From NCBI RefSeq assembly GCF_021353295.2, contig NZ_CP120635.1:1729501-1793500 (forward strand): DNA of 64,000 bases, written 5' to 3'. Shown here piece by piece: positions 60,109 through 64,000 of this stretch; positions within the stretch are counted from its first letter, which is position 1; each line of letters opens with the position of its first letter. Position numbers and translations under genes: made by a program. The notes under the pieces are model-generated. The model did not search any database. It saw nothing but the letters and a program-made list of their open reading frames with translations, and was not told where the DNA came from. The DNA comes from Pseudodesulfovibrio thermohalotolerans (lineage in GTDB: Bacteria > Desulfobacterota > Desulfovibrionia > Desulfovibrionales > Desulfovibrionaceae).

Positions 60109-63100
60109 ATGCCAGCCATATATCCTAAGGACATAGCCGACTTCATGAAGGGGACCGGGGATTCGGTCCGCGTCTTTAAGAGCGGCCCGGGCTCTCAGGC
60201 CCTGCTCGCGGGCTCCCTGCTGGCGGCCGGAACCGACGTGGTTCTGGTTGTGCCCGGCGTGGCCGAGTTCCGTGAGATGCGGGCTCTTCTGACTCTGCTT
60301 TCAAGCGGCGGGCAACCCGGACCGGAACAGCCCGCCTGGGAGCGGGAGTGGGTCTTCCTGCCGCCATACCATTCTCGCAATCCGGAATCACAGGGGTGGA
60401 GCGAGCGGTGGGCCGCCCTGTTCGGGTTGGTGTACCGGGACGGTCCGCGCGGCGTGCTTATGACCGCCGACAACCTGCTGCCGCATTGGCCCGACGAGAT
60501 GGTCCTGCGGGAGAACTGGGTCACCCTTGCCAAGGGTGAGGAGATGTCCCCGGATATTCTTCTGGAGCAACTGGTCTCATGGGGCTATGTGCGCCGCAAG
60601 TTGGTGTCCGATCCCGGAGATATGGCCATGCGCGGCGATATCCTGGATATCCACGCGCCCGGCTATGAGCTGCCTGTCCGGCTGGAATTTTTTGGCGACG
60701 TGCTTGAGGAAATCCGGCTGTTCGACCCGGCCAGTCAGCGTTCCCGGTCGGATCTCGACGAGGCCGTGCTTCTGCCCGTGGCGCCGTGCATCACCACCGG
60801 GGACAGGACCTTCCGCGCCCGCGACAAGTGGGAGAAGCTTCGGAAGACCGGCGAAATATCCGCGGCCCAGGAGCAGGCGTTGTCCGAGCGGCTGGACCGG
60901 GACGACGGGTTTATCTGGCCGGGCCTGTATTATGATTCGCCGGTGGGGCTTGAAGCCTTTTTGCCCAAGGACGCGGTCTGGCTGCTTTCGTCGGGTGGGA
61001 CTCTGCGGGCGCGGCTTGAGGACCGCGAGCAGGCGTGGCGCGATTTTCTGAAGGACGAGGAGCGGGACAAGGGCATAAGCCTGCCCCGGCGGTTCGTCGT
61101 TCGTTCCCATGACGTGAGCCGCAAGGCGTGGAGTTCCGCCCGCCAGATGGTCTTCGAAGAATTGACTATCGGCAGAGAGAAGAACGGCATTGAACTGCCC
61201 GAGACGCCTTACAGCGATTTCTCGGATATGTTTTGGCGTCCCGAAGCCTCCCGGCGGCCATGGGCAGCCCTTATGGGCGGCCTCAAGGAGTGGCAGGCCG
61301 CAGGCGAAACGACCATTTTGAGTTTCCGTACCCAACGGTCCAGAACCAAGTTCCTGAATCTGGCCGAGCAGGAGAATCTGTCCATCGGCCTGGAATACGC
61401 GCCGGACCGGCAGGGGCTCTTCGCCCTGGTCTCCCCCTTGCGCAAGGGCATGGAGATCGGCTGGAACCGGACCCGCATCCTGGGCGAGGAGGTCCTTCAG
61501 CCTCAGGCCGCCAGGGTGCATGTCGGGCGGGACAAGGCGTTCAAGGGATTGGAGCGGTACGACGACCTGTCCGAGGGCGACCTGCTCGTCCACCGGGATT
61601 ACGGACTGTCCCAGTTCGGCGGATTGCATCACATGGCCCTTGGCGAAGGGGCCAACGACTACCTGCTTCTGTATTTTTCCGGCGAGGACAAGCTGTATCT
61701 TCCCGTGGACCGGCTCAATCTGGTCCAGCGGTTCAAGGGGCCGGAAGGGGCCAAGCAGCCTTCCCTCGATAAGCTCGGCGGCAGCCGGTGGGCGAAGACC
61801 ACCGCCAAGGTCCGCAAGGCCATTGAGAAGATCGCTCACGAACTCGTGGAGATGTACGCTTTTCGTCGGGTGGCCAAGGGGTTCGGCTACGGCCCTCTGG
61901 ACGAGATGTACGCCGAGTTCGAGGCCACCTTCGGTTTCGAGGAAACTCCGGACCAGGAAAAGGCCGTCAACGATGTCTTCCGGGATATGGAGAAATCCGA
62001 GCCCATGGATCGGCTGGTTTGCGGCGACGTGGGCTTTGGCAAAACCGAGGTGGCCCTGCGCGCCGCGTTCCGTGCGGCCCAGGAAGGCCGTCAGACCGCG
62101 TTGCTGTGCCCGACCACGGTTCTGGCCGAGCAGCATTATCAGACCTTCACCAAGCGTATGGAAGGATTCCCCGTGCGAGTGGGGCTGCTCAGCCGGTTCG
62201 TTACCGCCAAGCGGCAGAAGACCGTGCTCGAAGCGGCGGCCAGGGGCGAGATAGACATTCTTATCGGCACGCACCGCATTTTGTCCAAGGATGTCGAACT
62301 GCCCAACCTTGGATTGCTCGTCCTGGACGAGGAGCAGCGGTTCGGGGTCAAGCACAAGGAAAAACTCAAGCATTTCAGACAGAACATCGACGTCCTGACG
62401 TTGACCGCCACGCCCATTCCGAGAACCCTGCAATTGTCGCTTTCAGGCATTCGCGGGCTGTCCGTCATTGAGACCCCGCCTGTCGACCGCAAGCCCGTGG
62501 AGACGGGCATTATGGAGCGCGACGAACTGGAGCTCAAGGCGGTGCTGCGCCGGGAGCTGGATCGGGGCGGGCAGGTGTACTGGGTGTACAATCGGGTCAA
62601 CGGCCTGGAGCGGGTGACCGAGTTCGTTCGCGGTCTTGTTCCGGACGCCAAGGTGGGTATGGCCCACGGCCGGATGAGCGAGAAGGCGCTGGAAGAAGCC
62701 ATGCGCGACTTCTGGCACGGCGAGCTGGACGTGCTCGTCTGCACCGCCATCGTCGAGTCCGGGCTGGACTTCCCCAACGCCAATACCCTGATCGTGGACC
62801 AGGCCCAGCTTTTCGGCCTGGGGCAGCTCTACCAGCTTCGGGGCAGGGTGGGGAGAAGCGAGCGGCAGGCCTATGCCTATTTCGTGGTTCCTTCCATAAA
62901 GGATATTTCCGAAATCGTGCGCAAACGCTTGCGCATCATTCTGGACATGGATTATCTGGGGGCAGGATTCAAGGTGGCCATGGAGGACTTGCGCCTTCGA
63001 GGCGCAGGCAATATCCTGGGCGAGGCCCAGTCCGGGCAGATCGCCAAGATCGGTCTTGATCTCTTTCTCGAAATGCTTGAGGAAGAGGTCGCCCGTGTGC

Positions 63101-63594
63101 GCGGCGAGGAACACGCCCGGGCTTCGGAACCGGAGCTCAATTTCGTATTCGAGGCGCATATTCCCGGCGGATACATCCCGGATTCGCGGGAGCGGCTTCG
63201 CTATTACAGGGGCCTTTCCTCGGCCGCTTCCGATATGGAAATGCGTGAATACGAAGCCGAGATTCGCGATCGCTTCGGGCCGTTGCCCGAAGAACTGGAC
63301 GCTTTCTTCGGCGTGCTGCGGCTCAAGCGGACTTTGTCCCGGTTGCAGGCCGCGAGGGCGGAGCTGTATCCGGGCCGGGCGGTTATTACCTGGAAGGACA
63401 ACGCCATTGCGGTCAATCCCGAGAAGCTTATTCGTTGGGTCGGTGAGCGGGGGGAGACTGCCAGGCTCATTCCTCCGGCCAAGCTGGAAATCCGATATGA
63501 AGATGCGCCTTCCATGCGGGAGGCGCTGGAAACCGCCGCAGCGGATCTGGAAGGCATCCTCGATGTCAAAACCGTGCCGCCGAACGGCGGATAA
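60109..63594 (+). CDS. mfd: Transcription-repair coupling factor
   Basis: 1161 aa, standard length. In order: UvrB-homology region (residues about 1-330), RNA-polymerase interaction domain near residues 470-545 (SEGDLLVHRDYGLSQFGGL, DKLYLPVDRLNLVQRF), the SF2 translocase with VCGDVGFGKTEVALRAAFRA (about residue 638) and VLDEEQRFGV (about 741), then motifs IV-VI (SGLDFPNANTLIVDQA, YQLRGRVGRSERQAYAYF). The C-terminal domain is present. It removes stalled RNA polymerase and recruits UvrA. Its stop is ten bases before the next gene. Confidence 0.96.
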   Translation: MPAIYPKDIADFMKGTGDSVRVFKSGPGSQALLAGSLLAAGTDVVLVVPGVAEFREMRALLTLLSSGGQPGPEQPAWEREWVFLPPYHSRNPESQGWSERWAALFGLVYRDGPRGVLMTADNLLPHWPDEMVLRENWVTLAKGEEMSPDILLEQLVSWGYVRRKLVSDPGDMAMRGDILDIHAPGYELPVRLEFFGDVLEEIRLFDPASQRSRSDLDEAVLLPVAPCITTGDRTFRARDKWEKLRKTGEISAAQEQALSERLDRDDGFIWPGLYYDSPVGLEAFLPKDAVWLLSSGGTLRARLEDREQAWRDFLKDEERDKGISLPRRFVVRSHDVSRKAWSSARQMVFEELTIGREKNGIELPETPYSDFSDMFWRPEASRRPWAALMGGLKEWQAAGETTILSFRTQRSRTKFLNLAEQENLSIGLEYAPDRQGLFALVSPLRKGMEIGWNRTRILGEEVLQPQAARVHVGRDKAFKGLERYDDLSEGDLLVHRDYGLSQFGGLHHMALGEGANDYLLLYFSGEDKLYLPVDRLNLVQRFKGPEGAKQPSLDKLGGSRWAKTTAKVRKAIEKIAHELVEMYAFRRVAKGFGYGPLDEMYAEFEATFGFEETPDQEKAVNDVFRDMEKSEPMDRLVCGDVGFGKTEVALRAAFRAAQEGRQTALLCPTTVLAEQHYQTFTKRMEGFPVRVGLLSRFVTAKRQKTVLEAAARGEIDILIGTHRILSKDVELPNLGLLVLDEEQRFGVKHKEKLKHFRQNIDVLTLTATPIPRTLQLSLSGIRGLSVIETPPVDRKPVETGIMERDELELKAVLRRELDRGGQVYWVYNRVNGLERVTEFVRGLVPDAKVGMAHGRMSEKALEEAMRDFWHGELDVLVCTAIVESGLDFPNANTLIVDQAQLFGLGQLYQLRGRVGRSERQAYAYFVVPSIKDISEIVRKRLRIILDMDYLGAGFKVAMEDLRLRGAGNILGEAQSGQIAKIGLDLFLEMLEEEVARVRGEEHARASEPELNFVFEAHIPGGYIPDSRERLRYYRGLSSAASDMEMREYEAEIRDRFGPLPEELDAFFGVLRLKRTLSRLQAARAELYPGRAVITWKDNAIAVNPEKLIRWVGERGETARLIPPAKLEIRYEDAPSMREALETAAADLEGILDVKTVPPNGG

Positions 63595-63603
63595 CGAGTG
63601 AAA

Positions 63604-64000
63604 ATGAGACGTTATACAGCAGTCATTCTGTTTCTCTTCGCGGCCCTGCTGGCCGGTTGCGCGGGCGACGCGGACGATATGGGCATTGTGGCACGCGTCA
63701 ACGGCGCGCCCATTTACCTGAGTCAGCTTGAATTCCAGCACGATCAGTTCCAGGAGGACAACGTCGGGGCCTATGTGCCCAGCGTGGAAAAGCTGCGCAA
63801 TGAATACGGCGAAATTCTGTCCGATCTTATCGTTCAGGAACTGGTGGTCCAGGAACTGTCCGGCCGCGATCTGGCCGTGACCGATGAAGAGCTGCGCAAG
63901 GCCGAGGAGACGGTGCGCGCCGATTATCCGGAGGGTGCCTTCGAGCAGGTCCTTGTCGAGGAGTATATCGACCTCAAGTCCTGGCGGCAGCAGTTGCGCT
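63604..64000 (+). CDS. SurA-like lipoprotein, peptidylprolyl isomerase family (3' end outside window)
   Basis: 132 codons visible. ATG 63604 (MRRYTAVILFLF) starts a lipoprotein signal with lipobox LLAGC (C18); a GTG at 63598 is a less likely start. The mature part reads MGIVARVNGAPIYLSQLEF, the NG-x-PI-x-x-x-x-[LF] start of SurA_N domains, then a helical region. The PPIase domain, if any, lies past the window. A role in outer-membrane protein folding is expected from the family. It is probably co-transcribed with mfd. Confidence 0.8.
   Translation, partial: MRRYTAVILFLFAALLAGCAGDADDMGIVARVNGAPIYLSQLEFQHDQFQEDNVGAYVPSVEKLRNEYGEILSDLIVQELVVQELSGRDLAVTDEELRKAEETVRADYPEGAFEQVLVEEYIDLKSWRQQLR

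Overview
The window is GC-rich, gene-dense chromosomal DNA that reads as a sulfate-reducing deltaproteobacterium of the Desulfovibrio/Pseudodesulfovibrio group. The grounds are a selenocysteine-containing Tat-exported formate dehydrogenase (FdhAB) with FdhE and FdhD, a double-cubane-type iron-sulfur protein with its activator ATPase, an FTR-type reductase subunit, and many small proteins I associate with that group. This assignment is inference from gene content; there is no rRNA in the window.

Layout: 1-6241 (+) carries an RNA-processing beta-CASP nuclease fragment, rsmD, coaD, miaA, two secreted proteins of unknown role and pgsA, with a SixA-like gene inserted on the minus strand. 6434-10297 holds tatA (-), then small conserved genes (Cys-rich protein, HAD phosphatase, YggT, DivIVA, DUF167, DUF465). 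10301-13602 is ilvB-ilvN-ilvC. 13.67-15.0 kb is an IS110-family (IS1111-type) insertion with a structured non-coding end that is a bridge-RNA candidate. 15789-17842 (-) is the double-cubane protein operon. It is separated by a 525-bp AT-rich gap with a 21-bp inverted repeat from a ModE-type regulator and the fdhA(Sec)-fdhB-fdhE-fdhD cluster (18368-24489).

24493-37356 is a long minus-strand block: chalcone-isomerase-like protein, alpha/beta hydrolase, trmO, thiL, UvrD helicase, AP-superfamily protein, DUF2156 protein, MATE exporter, cbiOQ, HD protein, and dppD/dppF-like ATPases. 37434-43507 (+) has trmFO, metY, and a lipoprotein serine protease coupled to a TraT-like lipoprotein. 43615-45439 (-) is gap and surE. 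45586-50776 (+) is yhaM-like, tmk, a polar amino acid ABC transporter without its ATPase, and a glutaredoxin/FTR pair. 50870-57350 (-) is a seven-gene run pdxJ-acpS-nnr-CBS-tsaE-lysC-cimA. 57528 to the end has ugd, a small minus-strand gene, cheW, mfd and the start of a SurA-like lipoprotein.

Functional themes: branched-chain amino acid supply (ilvBNC plus cimA, with lysC nearby), formate oxidation with its maturation factors, tRNA modification (miaA, trmO, trmFO, tsaE) and housekeeping. Accessory DNA is limited to the IS element and the AT-rich gap before the formate dehydrogenase cluster. I see no prophage, CRISPR array, tRNA or rRNA gene. The least explained parts are the IS non-coding end, the 17.9-18.1 kb inverted repeat, the protease/TraT-like pair, the FdhD without its usual cysteine motif, and the Grx/FTR pair.
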